Assembly (NCBI GenBank): GCA_017512405.1
Contig: JAFWGJ010000098.1
Coordinates: 1 to 33,960 of the forward strand
Direction of reading: 5' to 3'
Length of the DNA: 33,960 bases
Origin: a bacterium
GTDB lineage: Bacteria > Cyanobacteriota > Vampirovibrionia > Gastranaerophilales > Gastranaerophilaceae
The stretch's first letter is position 1. Each line of letters opens with the position of its first letter. The notes below the pieces were generated by a model. That model did not search any database and had not been told where the DNA came from. It saw only the letters and a program-made list of their open reading frames with translations. Position numbers and translations under genes: made by a program. Shown here piece by piece: positions 7,712 to 15,807 of this stretch.

Positions 7712-9193
7712 GTGAAAAATTTAAGCTATGAACAAAAGACTTTTTATTTATTTTTGTTAGTGCAAATAATTTTGTATACAGGTGTTTCTTTGATAAGACT
7801 TATTATGCCGACAGATGCACTTGAAGGTATTTATTGGGGATCTTTGCACGATTTTGGAACAAATAAACATCCTCCTCTTGCGGCATGGATAACTTATGTG
7901 GTTTTTTATATTTTCAAAAAAGACTTTTTTATTTATTTAACAAGTCAAATATTCATAGCAATAGGTTTTATATTTGTTTATAAAACTGCAAGACTTTTTC
8001 TTAACGAAGTACAGTCCATATTATCAGTAGTTTTACTGGCAGGTTGTTGGGTGTATGGATATATAACCAGCTATTATGGTTTTAATCCAGATGTCGTTTT
8101 GTTATGTTTTTTACCAATAATAACTTATTTCGGATACAAAAGTGTAAAAAATAATAAATTGTCAGACTGGATTATATTGGGAATAATGACAGGACTGAGC
8201 TTTTTAAATAAATATCAGACTGCACTGCTTATTTTACCGATAATTATATGGGCAATTATATTTAACAGAAAAATTTTTAAAAGTTGGAAAGTTTATTTTT
8301 CAATAATTATAGCTTTTTTAATATTTTTGCCACACTTATTATGGTTGATTAAATACGATTTCTTCTCTTTTTCTTATTTTGGAATTGAATTAAAAAATAG
8401 AAGTTTTTTAAATCGTATAGGGTCATCATTAATTTTTCTGATAGTTCAATTGTCTGTCGTTTCAGGATCTATTTTAATGTTTTATCTGCTTAAATTAAAA
8501 CAAAAAACTAAGTTTATAATAAATCAAACTTTAAACAATCAGGATGCTTGTTTTTTGTTGTTAGTTGCGTTATTGCCTAATTTAATTCAAACTATAATGA
8601 TTATAGTAGCCGGCGGAACAGCAAGACCAAGATGGGGTTTTGAATTTTTATTTTTAACAGGTGTAATATTATTTTATTTTTTCCCTGTAAAAGAAATTTT
8701 AAAAAACGAGTTTAATTTTGTTGTTAAATTTGCTTATATAATAATGATAATAATTGCTTTGATTATGGGTTCATTGTTTGCTTTTGAAAAAAATTACAGG
8801 AGCAGATATCCGGTTGAAAAAGTTACAAATGATATAGTTGGAGATTGGAATGAACATTATGATGTGCCTGTAAAATATATAGGCGGATTTCTTGAATGGA
8901 CTTTACCAATAGTAGTTTATAATATGGATAAAAATTATGAATGTATTTTATATACATACAATCATGAAAGTCCGTGGATAACAAAAGATGATTTAAAAAA
9001 ACATGGTGCTATTATAATTTTCAGAGATCCACAGGATGTTGTGGCATACGTGAACTTTTTAAATGTTCATCCGAATAATACAAAAAATATTGTGCCAACA
9101 AATTATAAATTTGAACTTAAAAATGCATTTGGATTAAAAAGAGAATATTCCATTTATTATTATATGATACCTCCGGAAAAATATGTTAATTAA
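7712..9193 (+). CDS. ArnT/PMT-like membrane glycosyltransferase (GT39 type)
   Basis: A 493-aa polytopic membrane protein with about ten hydrophobic segments in residues 1-360 and a soluble C-terminal part of ~130 residues. The first loop contains PTDALEGIYWGS and then NKHPPLAAWI, the acidic loop and H-P-P-L signature of PMT_2-type glycosyltransferases, which move a sugar from a polyprenyl-phosphate donor to lipid or protein on the outer face of the inner membrane. The start is a GTG at 7712 with AAAGAGGT nine bases before it; the ATG at 7704 hits a stop at once. Downstream of rfbCB it may use a deoxysugar, but donor and acceptor are unknown. The 3' end overlaps acpS by 8 nt in convergent orientation. 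Confidence 0.78.
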   Translation: MKNLSYEQKTFYLFLLVQIILYTGVSLIRLIMPTDALEGIYWGSLHDFGTNKHPPLAAWITYVVFYIFKKDFFIYLTSQIFIAIGFIFVYKTARLFLNEVQSILSVVLLAGCWVYGYITSYYGFNPDVVLLCFLPIITYFGYKSVKNNKLSDWIILGIMTGLSFLNKYQTALLILPIIIWAIIFNRKIFKSWKVYFSIIIAFLIFLPHLLWLIKYDFFSFSYFGIELKNRSFLNRIGSSLIFLIVQLSVVSGSILMFYLLKLKQKTKFIINQTLNNQDACFLLLVALLPNLIQTIMIIVAGGTARPRWGFEFLFLTGVILFYFFPVKEILKNEFNFVVKFAYIIMIIIALIMGSLFAFEKNYRSRYPVEKVTNDIVGDWNEHYDVPVKYIGGFLEWTLPIVVYNMDKNYECILYTYNHESPWITKDDLKKHGAIIIFRDPQDVVAYVNFLNVHPNNTKNIVPTNYKFELKNAFGLKREYSIYYYMIPPEKYVN

Positions 9194-9557
9194 TTCCATA
9201 AAAGCATAAAACAGTTGCAGTGGCATAAGTTTTTGAATGAGAAAGAGAAACTTTTATCTCTATATTTGGATATTTTTTAATAATGCAATAAGGCGAGTTG
9301 TTTTCGTGATTTAGGATTTCAATATCACCATAAAAAACGTCACTGATTTCAAATTGAGATAAAGCTTTTACCACAGCTTCTTTTGCGCAATATCTTGCAC
9401 ATAAATGTGATGCAGATTGTTTGTCTTTGAAGCAGTATTCGAGTTCGGCAGGCGTATAGATTTTACGCAAAAATTTTTCATCCTGCTCTAACGTTTTATT
9501 ACTAAATCTTTCTATTTCTTCAATATCTGTGCCAATGGCTAATTTATCAAAATCCAT
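9186..9557 (-). CDS. acpS: Holo-[acyl-carrier-protein] synthase
   Basis: AcpS transfers 4'-phosphopantetheine from CoA to the serine of acyl carrier protein. The two Mg-binding blocks are IGTDIEEIERF (Asp11) and RYCAKEAVVKAL (Glu60, Lys64). ISDVFYGDIEI and VSLSHSKTYATATVLC are the other conserved strands, with Ser-His in the C-terminal part. At 123 aa it has normal length. It stands alone on the minus strand with its own leaderless-type promoter, and its end overlaps the convergent glycosyltransferase gene. Confidence 0.92.
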   Translation of the reverse strand: MDFDKLAIGTDIEEIERFSNKTLEQDEKFLRKIYTPAELEYCFKDKQSASHLCARYCAKEAVVKALSQFEISDVFYGDIEILNHENNSPYCIIKKYPNIEIKVSLSHSKTYATATVLCFYGIN

Positions 9558-9563
9558 ACAAAA

Positions 9564-9592
9564 TATATAAAATAAAAAGCTAATAATTGCAA
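9564..9592 (-). promoter_or_regulatory. Predicted leaderless promoter of acpS
   Basis: On the minus strand TTGCAA (9592-9587) and TATATA (9569-9564) are 17 bp apart. Six bases (TTTTGT) separate the -10 from the ATG at 9557, and no Shine-Dalgarno is present. Confidence 0.5.
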
Positions 9593-9600
9593 GATTTTTC

Positions 9601-9629
9601 TTGAATGTACAAATCCAAAAATGTAAAAT
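9601..9629 (+). promoter_or_regulatory. Predicted promoter of the secreted repeat protein
   Basis: TTGAAT (9601-9606) and TAAAAT (9624-9629) are separated by 17 bp. The leader of about 60 nt carries ATAAAGAAAGGAT (9681-9693) just ahead of the ATG at 9699. It is divergent from the acpS promoter. Confidence 0.5.
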
Positions 9630-9698
9630 AGAATTTATTTAATGGGCAATTTTTTTTATTACTTGTTTTATAAATAGTGAATAAAGAAAGGATGTGTT

Positions 9699-10133
9699 AT
9701 GAAGAAAATAGTGTTGTCTTTGTTTATTTGCTTAGCTTTTACGACATCAGTATTTGCAGAAGATGAAGATTATAGTTATCAAAATCGCATGCCATTTTAT
9801 GGTAATTATCATCAATATGGCGGAAAGGTTATTCAAATGTTTGAAGGTCCGCCTTCACCTGATAATAAGCATCCGGTGGGAATATACAGCAATATACCAC
9901 TTAGTCCATATGGAAATATGTACGGTTCAATGCCTCCAATGTACGGTAATAAACCTCCTAAGATGTATGGTAACAAGCCACCAAAAGGTATTTATGGTAA
10001 TCATCCTCCTATGTATGGTTCAATGCCTCCAATGTACGGTAATAAACCTCCAAGAATGTATGGAAACAAACCTCCAAGGAGTATGTATGGCAACAGACCG
10101 CCTATGTACGGTCAAATGCCTCCAAGGCATTAA
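9699..10133 (+). CDS. Secreted Tyr/Pro-rich repeat protein (MYGxxPP repeats)
   Basis: A 144-aa protein with a clear Sec signal peptide (MKKIVLSLFICLAFTTSVFA, cleavage before EDED). The mature part has a short acidic, Tyr-rich segment, then from residue ~74 to the end a run of short units of the form (M/I)YG-(N/S/Q)-x-PP with one or two basic linker residues. No cysteine follows the signal region and no enzyme motif is seen. An extracellular, periplasmic or wall-associated structural role is plausible, for instance as a disordered matrix protein, but nothing shows it. AAAGGA at 9687-9692 supports the start. The last 32 nt overlap the convergent PHP gene. I do not recognise the family. Confidence 0.82.
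   Translation: MKKIVLSLFICLAFTTSVFAEDEDYSYQNRMPFYGNYHQYGGKVIQMFEGPPSPDNKHPVGIYSNIPLSPYGNMYGSMPPMYGNKPPKMYGNKPPKGIYGNHPPMYGSMPPMYGNKPPRMYGNKPPRSMYGNRPPMYGQMPPRH
9918..10130 (+). repeat. Nested tandem repeat: 93-nt unit made of ~7-aa subunits
   Basis: Two 93-nt (31-codon) units, 9918-10010 and 10011-10103, and the start of a third at 10104 lie head to tail. Each unit has four subunits of 7, 8, 9 and 7 residues, beginning MYGSMPP and MYGNKPP. The copies are near identical at the 5' half (AATGCCTCCAATGTACGG in both) and diverge by K/R and H/R changes in the 3' half, so unit duplication is recent relative to the original heptad expansion. Confidence 0.9.
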
Positions 10134-10953
10134 GTATAGTTAACGCTTCAAAAGTTATTGGAATGTTTTCATAATTTAATTTTGCTAATGAAATATTCTT
10201 CTTGTTTGTTCCGTGGTAATCACTACCGCCGCTAATGAGGAGATTATTTCTTTTAGCACAATTTACAAGGAAATTTTCTTCCTGTTTTGTATACCTTGAA
10301 TAGTAACATTCCAAACCTTTTATACCATAATTTTTCATAATTTCTAATTTAGGTAAAAAATCTTTTTCTGTTAAATGTTCTTCTCCTTCACCGCCAAGCG
10401 GGTGAGCCCAAACGATTAAGGCGCCGGCATGATTCAAGGCTTCAACAGCTTCGGTTATTTCAAATCTTGTTTTAGGTGTTTTACAAGCGTCAATATATTT
10501 TTTCATTGCACTTACTGTATCTTCCGCAAGTCCTCTGTTTACAATGATGTTTGCAAAATGGGTTTTTACAACACTGGTTCTTGAATACAGCCAATCAAGT
10601 TCATCTTTTGTAAGTTCAATGTTCCATTGTTCTTTTAAATATTTTACTCTGGTTTCAAGTTTAATTCTGCGTAATTTTTTCCCTTTTTCTATTAAATTTA
10701 AGAGTTTTTTATTGTTTATATCACAGCCGTAGCCCAATATATGACATTTTATATCATCAGCTTGGCAGGTTAACTCAACTCCGCGAATGAAATTATTTGT
10801 ATATAGTTCCATTTGACGGCAACCTTCTACTGTGTCGTGGTCAGTTATTGCAAATGTTTCAATATCTGATTTTCTGATTTTTTCATAAAGTTCTTGTATT
10901 GTATCACTTCCATCAGAACAATTGCTGTGAATATGTAAATCAATTCTAGCCAT
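10102..10953 (-). CDS. PHP-domain phosphoesterase (RNase AM / TrpH-like)
   Basis: A 283-aa PHP-fold metal-dependent phosphoesterase. The metal ligands are visible: DLHIHSNCSDGS (His7, His9, Asp14), AITDHDT (Asp38, His39, Asp40), GVELTC (Glu60), HILGYG (His71), VWAHPLGG and the C-terminal GSDYHG. This pattern is shared with E. coli YciV/RNase AM, which hydrolyses 3',5'-nucleoside bisphosphates and trims RNA 5' ends; DNA polymerase PHP domains are less similar. The exact substrate here is inferred. The start overlaps ribD by 8 nt, so they share a transcript. The C-terminus is read through the antisense of the last repeat of the convergent secreted protein (32-nt overlap). Confidence 0.88.
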   Translation of the reverse strand: MARIDLHIHSNCSDGSDTIQELYEKIRKSDIETFAITDHDTVEGCRQMELYTNNFIRGVELTCQADDIKCHILGYGCDINNKKLLNLIEKGKKLRRIKLETRVKYLKEQWNIELTKDELDWLYSRTSVVKTHFANIIVNRGLAEDTVSAMKKYIDACKTPKTRFEITEAVEALNHAGALIVWAHPLGGEGEEHLTEKDFLPKLEIMKNYGIKGLECYYSRYTKQEENFLVNCAKRNNLLISGGSDYHGTNKKNISLAKLNYENIPITFEALTILNALEAFDRT

Positions 10954-11989
10954 TATTCACCGCTTTCAGAGTAATTAAAATATCAGGTTCTATTTGTTCA
11001 ACAGATTGAATTTTAAAATTTTTACTTTCATTTATATCAGTTATATTGTTACCGTCAAAAGCACTTTTTGCCGTATTATCTCCGGTAATTTTTGGTGCGA
11101 TAAACTGATAAATCTTGTCGACCAAATTTTCTTTTATTAATAAACCGTTTATTGTTCCGCCGGCTTCTGCAAAAACAGACATTATGCCTTTTTCAAATAG
11201 TTGTTTGAATAAAGTTTTTAAATCGGTATATTCAATAAATTCAATATTGTCAGGTGATTCGGGTAAATCCTTTACTGTCGTCGCTATATAAATTTTTCCT
11301 GTTTTAAAATAATCCAAAGAAAAATCACATTTTAGGCTTCTGTCTATCAAAATTTTTGTTTTACAATCGAATTTAGGATTATCCGCTAAAACAGTTGAAG
11401 AGCTAGTTAGTACAGCATCATAAATGTTTCTGAGCTTGTGTCCTCTTTCTCTCGCATTTTCTGAGGTTATCCATTTTGAAGAACCTGTTTTGGTGGCAAT
11501 TTTACCGTCAAGAGTTGTTGCGGTTTTTAGTGCAACAAAAATTTCTTTTTTAGTCATATTTTTTATAAATATTTCGTTTAAATCTTTTGCCTGTTCATTT
11601 AAAACATTTTCTATGACTTCAATATTATTTTCTTTTAGCTTTTTAATTCCGTTTCCTGCAACTATGGGGTTAACGTCTTGCATTGCAATAACAACTTTTT
11701 TAATTTTTCTTTCAATTATTAAATCAACACAAGGTGGTGTTTTTCCAAAGTGAGAACAAGGCTCAAGGTTTACAATCAAAGTTCCGCCTTCTTCTTCTCC
11801 GTTTTTTAGTTTTAAAAGGGCATCTCTTTCAGCGTGATTTTCACCGTATTTATGATGATATCCCGTTGAAATTATATTGTCATTCTTATCAAGTACAACG
11901 CAACCAACAAGCGGATTTGGTGAAACTGAACCTTGTCCGTTTTTTGCTAATTCAAAACATTTTTGCATAAGTGTTTCGTAATTTATCAT
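10946..11989 (-). CDS. ribD: Bifunctional riboflavin biosynthesis protein RibD
   Basis: RibD deaminates and then reduces the pyrimidine intermediate of riboflavin synthesis. The N-terminal zinc deaminase domain shows NHAERDALL (His52, Glu54) and EPCSHFGKTPPCVDLI (Cys78, Cys87). The C-terminal NADPH reductase domain starts near residue 147 with VALKTATTLDGKIAT and continues with SKWITSENARERGHKLRNIYDAVLTSSSTVLADNP and the glycine-rich VFAEAGGTING. At 347 aa both domains are complete. No FMN riboswitch fits in the 50-nt gap to the divergent neighbour, and the other rib genes are not adjacent; ribF is 5 kb away. The ATG has no Shine-Dalgarno and a -10 box sits 6 nt before it. Confidence 0.94.
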   Translation of the reverse strand: MINYETLMQKCFELAKNGQGSVSPNPLVGCVVLDKNDNIISTGYHHKYGENHAERDALLKLKNGEEEGGTLIVNLEPCSHFGKTPPCVDLIIERKIKKVVIAMQDVNPIVAGNGIKKLKENNIEVIENVLNEQAKDLNEIFIKNMTKKEIFVALKTATTLDGKIATKTGSSKWITSENARERGHKLRNIYDAVLTSSSTVLADNPKFDCKTKILIDRSLKCDFSLDYFKTGKIYIATTVKDLPESPDNIEFIEYTDLKTLFKQLFEKGIMSVFAEAGGTINGLLIKENLVDKIYQFIAPKITGDNTAKSAFDGNNITDINESKNFKIQSVEQIEPDILITLKAVNNG

Positions 11990-11995
11990 ATTTGT

Positions 11996-12001
11996 ATTTT
12001 A
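11996..12001 (-). promoter_or_regulatory. Predicted -10 of ribD, leaderless geometry
   Basis: TAAAAT on the minus strand is followed by six bases (ACAAAT) and the ribD ATG (11989). The -35 region is poor. There is no Shine-Dalgarno. Confidence 0.4.
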
Positions 12002-12039
12002 CAATAAACTATGATAAATTAAAAACGTAAGGAGTTTGT

Positions 12040-12714
12040 ATGGCATTTGATTTAACGTATTTAGGACATAGTGCATTCGAAATTAAGACGCACAAACAAT
12101 CTATTTTGATTGATCCTTTTTTACAGGCATCTAGAAAATATGATTATAGAGATTCTGATATAACTGATATATTTATTACACATGGTCATAGCGACCATAT
12201 AGGCAGTGCTATTGATATAGCTATAAATAAAAGAGCAACAATAACCGCAATTTTTGAATTAGCTAATTATTGTACACAAAAAGGTACGAAAACGAGGGGT
12301 GTAAATTTCGGTGCTTGGTTAGATTATGAATGGGGCAGAGCATTATTTGTTCCGGCATTTCATTCAAGTTCTTCTCCTGACGGAGTATATTTGGGCGAAC
12401 CTGCAGGTGTAATATTAGAAGTTAATGGGGTAAGAATATATCATGCAGGGGATACGGCATTGTTTTCAGATATGAAGTTTATAAGAAGATTATATAGCCC
12501 TGATATAGTAATGCTGCCTGTTGGCGGTGTTTATACAATGGATATAGAACATGCGGCAATAGCGGCAAAATGGTTAAAAGCTACGATTACAATTCCTATG
12601 CACTACAATACTTTTGATGCTATAAATGTGGATATAAGTCGTTTTGATATGCTTTTACAAACTATAAATTTAAACTGTCAAATAATGGAGCCTGATGAAG
12701 TTCTTAATTTTTAA
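12040..12714 (+). CDS. UPF0173-family metallo-beta-lactamase-fold hydrolase
   Basis: A 224-aa metal-dependent hydrolase of the UPF0173 (YtkL-like) family. The two-metal site is THGHSDH (His48, His50, Asp52, His53). GVRIYHAGDTALFSDMK supplies the bridging Asp and PMHYNTF the last His. YLGHSAFEI at the N-terminus and the PVGGVYTMDIEHAA segment are family hallmarks. No substrate has been firmly assigned to the family. AAGGAG at ~12028-12033 supports the start, and a TATGAT -10 lies at 12010-12015. The stop interlocks with that of the convergent acetyltransferase-like gene in a shared TTAA. Confidence 0.92.
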   Translation: MAFDLTYLGHSAFEIKTHKQSILIDPFLQASRKYDYRDSDITDIFITHGHSDHIGSAIDIAINKRATITAIFELANYCTQKGTKTRGVNFGAWLDYEWGRALFVPAFHSSSSPDGVYLGEPAGVILEVNGVRIYHAGDTALFSDMKFIRRLYSPDIVMLPVGGVYTMDIEHAAIAAKWLKATITIPMHYNTFDAINVDISRFDMLLQTINLNCQIMEPDEVLNF

Positions 12715-13703
12715 ATCTTAAACACAGGGCGACCCGTTTCTGCAAATAAAATAACTTCGTGTGTCGGAATTTCCTGCTTTATAAGTTTATAGAAATCTTT
12801 TACCAATATCATTTGATTTTGAACGCATTTAAAGTCTTTTTCTTTTAAATATTCTTCAAAGTTTTCTGAATTTTGTATGTATTTTTTTGACTTTATAAAC
12901 ATTGTAAAATCTTTTTGACGTTTTTGTATTTCATTTCTTGCAAAGCCAAGAATAACATCGTAATCGGGTATAAAGCCGTTTGAAATTGTTACATCAATTA
13001 TATAATTATGGTTATCGTAAGTTTTTATAGAAAAGAATGCCGCCAATGTGCGTAAATTAATATCTTCAAGGACATATTTAAATTCCGTTCCGTCTGATAA
13101 TCCTGCAAAAAAGCTGTCAGTGAATTCATTTTTCGTTTTCAATAAAGATGGTTTAAAATGCGTAATTAATGAATCATTGAAAAGCATTGCTGCCGCTTGC
13201 GCATCAGAATTTCTAAATCTTCTGAAAACGGTTGTCTCAGATGTTCGAAAATCAATATTATTCACTCGCCAAAGTTCTTCCGAGGCACATTTTCTAAATC
13301 CGCATCCGTCAATGAAAAGCTTTAATAATTCGTCATGCGAGTCATCTACTGCTGCAATAAAAGTTTGAGCACCTTTTGCTCCAAAACGTGAAATTATAAA
13401 TTCTACAAGATGTTTTCCGATATCGTAATAATCTTTTTTGAATAAAAGCTTTGTTATATTGATTTTATGGGGATTCCCGATTGCGGGAATTACCGAAATC
13501 ATTCCGTGTAAATCATTATCATCTACCAAAACATAAGATTCCGCCAAAAATTTAAGTTTTAGCGGAAGCCAATAATGAAAAATATCACAAGATGTGCTTA
13601 TTAGCTTTTTAGCAAATTTTTCCGCTTCATCATTACCTAAAAACGAAATCATATTTTTGACTTTGTTTTTGTCTGAAATTCTTAGTTTTCTAATAATTGT
13701 CAT
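12711..13703 (-). CDS. Acetyltransferase-like protein, possibly two GNAT domains
   Basis: A 330-aa protein that looks like two weak GNAT modules. Residues ~1-150 begin IRKLRISDKNKVKNMI, a typical GNAT beta1-alpha1, and continue to HGMISVIPAIG and a GAQTFIAAVDDSHDELLKLFIDGCGFRK stretch matching the beta5-alpha4 'N-x-x-A-x-x-x-Y-x-x-x-GF' end. A second copy starts at ~157 (TVFRRFRNSDAQAAAMLFND) and ends with YLKEKDFKCVQNQMILVKDF. The pyrophosphate-loop motif Q/R-x-x-G-x-G/A is not obvious in either copy, so acetyl-CoA binding is uncertain. The protein could be a degenerate transferase. It has a near-consensus leaderless promoter and overlaps its convergent neighbour by 4 nt. Confidence 0.68.
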   Translation of the reverse strand: MTIIRKLRISDKNKVKNMISFLGNDEAEKFAKKLISTSCDIFHYWLPLKLKFLAESYVLVDDNDLHGMISVIPAIGNPHKINITKLLFKKDYYDIGKHLVEFIISRFGAKGAQTFIAAVDDSHDELLKLFIDGCGFRKCASEELWRVNNIDFRTSETTVFRRFRNSDAQAAAMLFNDSLITHFKPSLLKTKNEFTDSFFAGLSDGTEFKYVLEDINLRTLAAFFSIKTYDNHNYIIDVTISNGFIPDYDVILGFARNEIQKRQKDFTMFIKSKKYIQNSENFEEYLKEKDFKCVQNQMILVKDFYKLIKQEIPTHEVILFAETGRPVFKI

Positions 13704-13709
13704 AATTGA

Positions 13710-13738
13710 ATTATATAATTTTTAAACCTTCTTTGCAA
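13710..13738 (-). promoter_or_regulatory. Predicted leaderless promoter of the GNAT-like gene
   Basis: On the minus strand TTGCAA (13738-13733) and a perfect TATAAT (13715-13710) are exactly 17 bp apart, followed by six bases (TCAATT) and the ATG at 13703. This is the cleanest example of the class in the window. Confidence 0.65.
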
Positions 13739-13743
13739 GTTTA

Positions 13744-13752
13744 TGGTAAAAT
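13744..13752 (+). promoter_or_regulatory. Predicted extended -10 of the first MDR dehydrogenase
   Basis: TGG-TAAAAT is an extended -10 (TGn + hexamer). Seven bases separate it from the ATG at 13760, so the transcript would start at or next to the start codon. It lies in a 56-nt divergent gap with the GNAT-like promoter. Confidence 0.45.
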
Positions 13753-13759
13753 TCAAAAT

Positions 13760-14773
13760 ATGCAAGCAGCAATTTATAAAAATAAAAAAATGGAAATAAC
13801 AGAACTCGAAAAACCTCTTCTTGACGGAAGAAAAGGTGCAATAATGAAAGTTCACGGTTGTGGTTTATGCGGTTCTGATATTGTGAAATATAGAGAACAT
13901 CTTGTAAATGACGGAACAGTTTTAGGACACGAAGTGGTTGGTGAAATTGCAGAAATTAATTCTGAAACTGATTTCAAAGTCGGTGACAGAATTGTATCAT
14001 CTCATCATATTCCTTGTTTTGAATGTGTTTATTGCAAAAATAAAAATTATTCAATGTGTAAACACTTTAAATCTACAAATATTTTCCCCGGTGGATTTGC
14101 AGAATATGTTTATTTATCAGAGGAGCATTTAAAAAATGTTGCACATTCAATTCCGGATAATATGACAGATGCAGAGATAGCATTTTATGAGCCTTTGGGC
14201 TGTTGTGTTAGAGCAATAAAAAGATGTGAATTACCGGAAAATTCAAAAGTTCTTGTTATTGGTATGGGTTCTATTGGATTTTTGATGGCACAAGGATTAA
14301 AAGCCTTTGGTATGGATGTTTATGGTTGCGATTTAATTAATGATAGAATTGAACTTGCAAATAATAATGGTATAAAAGCTTTTAATTCAAGAGATTTAGA
14401 CGAAACTGTCAAATATATAAAATCACAAACGGACGATTTGGGTGTAGATGCCGTATTTATGACGTCAGGAGCAGATGCGGCAATTGAGCCTGCTCTAAAA
14501 ACAGTTAGAAACGGCGGTAAAATTTTAATTTTTGCAAGTACTCCAAAAAATTTCGGTTATGCAAATAATGAAATTTATTACAGAGAATTAACTGTTTTAG
14601 GAAGTTATTCACCATCTCCAAATGACCTTGAAGATTCTTATAACTTACTTAAAGATGGTAAAGTTAATGTTCATGGAATATCAACAATTTTTAACATGAA
14701 TGATATACAAAAAGCTTTTGATGATACAATATCAAATAAGGTTTACAAAGCATACATAAAAATTAACGGATAA
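13760..14773 (+). CDS. Zinc-dependent MDR alcohol/polyol dehydrogenase, copy 1
   Basis: A 337-aa medium-chain dehydrogenase that would oxidise an alcohol or polyol with NAD(P). The catalytic zinc ligands are Cys37 (GCGLCGSD) and His57-Glu58 (LGHEVVGE); the structural zinc is Cys86, 89, 92 and 100. VIGMGSIGFLMAQ near 160 is the Rossmann loop, followed by DLINDR, whose Asp suggests NAD+ preference. I moved the start from an upstream TTG (13706) to ATG 13760, because MQAAIYKNKKMEI is the normal MDR beginning and the 18 extra residues are spurious. A related dehydrogenase follows after 2 nt. Closest functional types are sorbitol or L-threonine dehydrogenases; the substrate is not known. Confidence 0.88.
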   Translation: MQAAIYKNKKMEITELEKPLLDGRKGAIMKVHGCGLCGSDIVKYREHLVNDGTVLGHEVVGEIAEINSETDFKVGDRIVSSHHIPCFECVYCKNKNYSMCKHFKSTNIFPGGFAEYVYLSEEHLKNVAHSIPDNMTDAEIAFYEPLGCCVRAIKRCELPENSKVLVIGMGSIGFLMAQGLKAFGMDVYGCDLINDRIELANNNGIKAFNSRDLDETVKYIKSQTDDLGVDAVFMTSGADAAIEPALKTVRNGGKILIFASTPKNFGYANNEIYYRELTVLGSYSPSPNDLEDSYNLLKDGKVNVHGISTIFNMNDIQKAFDDTISNKVYKAYIKING

Positions 14774-14775
14774 TT

Positions 14776-15807
14776 ATGAAAGCAGTCAGATTTTATGCCC
14801 CTGGGGATATTAGATATGAAGAAGTTGAAATAACGCCACCTAAGGCAGGTGAGATCGTTGTTAAAATAAAAGCCGCTTTAACTTGCGGAACAGATGTAAA
14901 AACATTCAGACGCGGTCATCCTGTGTTAATAAAAAAAGTTCCGTCAGGATTCGGACACGAATTTTCAGGAATAGTTGACCGTTTAGGTGAAGGTGTTACT
15001 GATTTCAAAGTGGGTGATAGGGTTGTTGCGGCAAACTCCGCTCCTTGTGGAGAATGTTTCTTCTGCAAAAAGGAAGAATATAATTTATGTGAAAATTTAG
15101 ATTTGTTAAATGGCGCTTACGCTGAATATATAACAGTTCCCGCAAGAATTGTAAGTAAAAATATGCTTAAATTACCGGATGATTTAAGTTTTGAAAGAGC
15201 TGCATTTTGCGAGCCTCTTGCAAATGTTGTACATGGAGCTGCAAGAACGGAAATAAAAGCAGGTCAAAGTGTAGGTATTATCGGTATTGGCCCCATCGGT
15301 TTAATGTTTGCAAGAGTTGCAAAATTAAAGGGCGCAAGGGTTATTGTTGCAGGCAGAAATCCAGTAAAATTAAAGCTTGCAGAAGAATTTGCACATGCAG
15401 ATGAAATAATTGATTTAGTTAAATATCCTAATCCTGAAAAAATATTTAAAGATTTTTCTGATGAAAAAAAGGGACTTGATGTTGCAATAGAATGTGTAGG
15501 ATTGCCTGAAATATGGGAAAGACTGGTATCTTGTGTTCGTCCGGGAGGAACAGTTCATTTCTTTGGCGGATGTAAGAGCGGTTCTACGGTATCATTGGAC
15601 ACAACAAAAATGCACTACGGCGACATAAAATTGATGAGCGTATTTCATCATACACCGAAGTACTTTCGTGAAGCGTTGGATTTGATTGCATCAGGAAATA
15701 TTGAAGTAGAAAAACTTATTACAGACAAACTTGGTTTACCCGATGTTGAATATGCTATGAATCAACATATTGAAGGTAAAGCTATCAAGTTTTTAATTAC
15801 ACCTTAA
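14776..15807 (+). CDS. Zinc-dependent MDR alcohol/polyol dehydrogenase, copy 2
   Basis: A 343-aa paralogue of the preceding gene, 2 nt downstream and surely in its operon. Catalytic zinc ligands are Cys37 (LTCGTD) and His61-Glu62 (FGHEFSG). Structural zinc ligands are Cys91, 94, 97 and 105. GIIGIGPIGLMFARVAKLKG is the nucleotide-binding loop, followed by AGRNPVK with no acidic residue at the strand end, unlike copy 1. That hints at a different cofactor preference, NADP(H) perhaps. The two proteins are clearly divergent, so this is an old duplication or two recruited subunits rather than a fresh copy. The TAA stop interlocks with the stop of the convergent 59-aa ORF in a shared TTAA. Confidence 0.88.
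   Translation: MKAVRFYAPGDIRYEEVEITPPKAGEIVVKIKAALTCGTDVKTFRRGHPVLIKKVPSGFGHEFSGIVDRLGEGVTDFKVGDRVVAANSAPCGECFFCKKEEYNLCENLDLLNGAYAEYITVPARIVSKNMLKLPDDLSFERAAFCEPLANVVHGAARTEIKAGQSVGIIGIGPIGLMFARVAKLKGARVIVAGRNPVKLKLAEEFAHADEIIDLVKYPNPEKIFKDFSDEKKGLDVAIECVGLPEIWERLVSCVRPGGTVHFFGGCKSGSTVSLDTTKMHYGDIKLMSVFHHTPKYFREALDLIASGNIEVEKLITDKLGLPDVEYAMNQHIEGKAIKFLITP

Noticed and set aside
9918-10130. Repeat array as a possible CRISPR
   Set aside because: Units are contiguous, in frame, 93 nt long and code for MYGxxPP; there are no unique spacers.
9754-10143. A 129-codon frame on the plus strand through the repeat region
   Set aside because: It is open only because the repeats lack stops in the second frame; the 9699 frame has a signal peptide, ribosome site and promoter.
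11990-12039. FMN riboswitch ahead of ribD
   Set aside because: Only 50 nt separate the divergent starts, too short for the aptamer, and a -10 lies 6 nt from the ribD ATG.
13706-13759. Upstream TTG start for the first MDR dehydrogenase
   Set aside because: It adds 18 residues not seen in MDR enzymes and crosses the predicted promoter; MQAAIYKN fits the family start.
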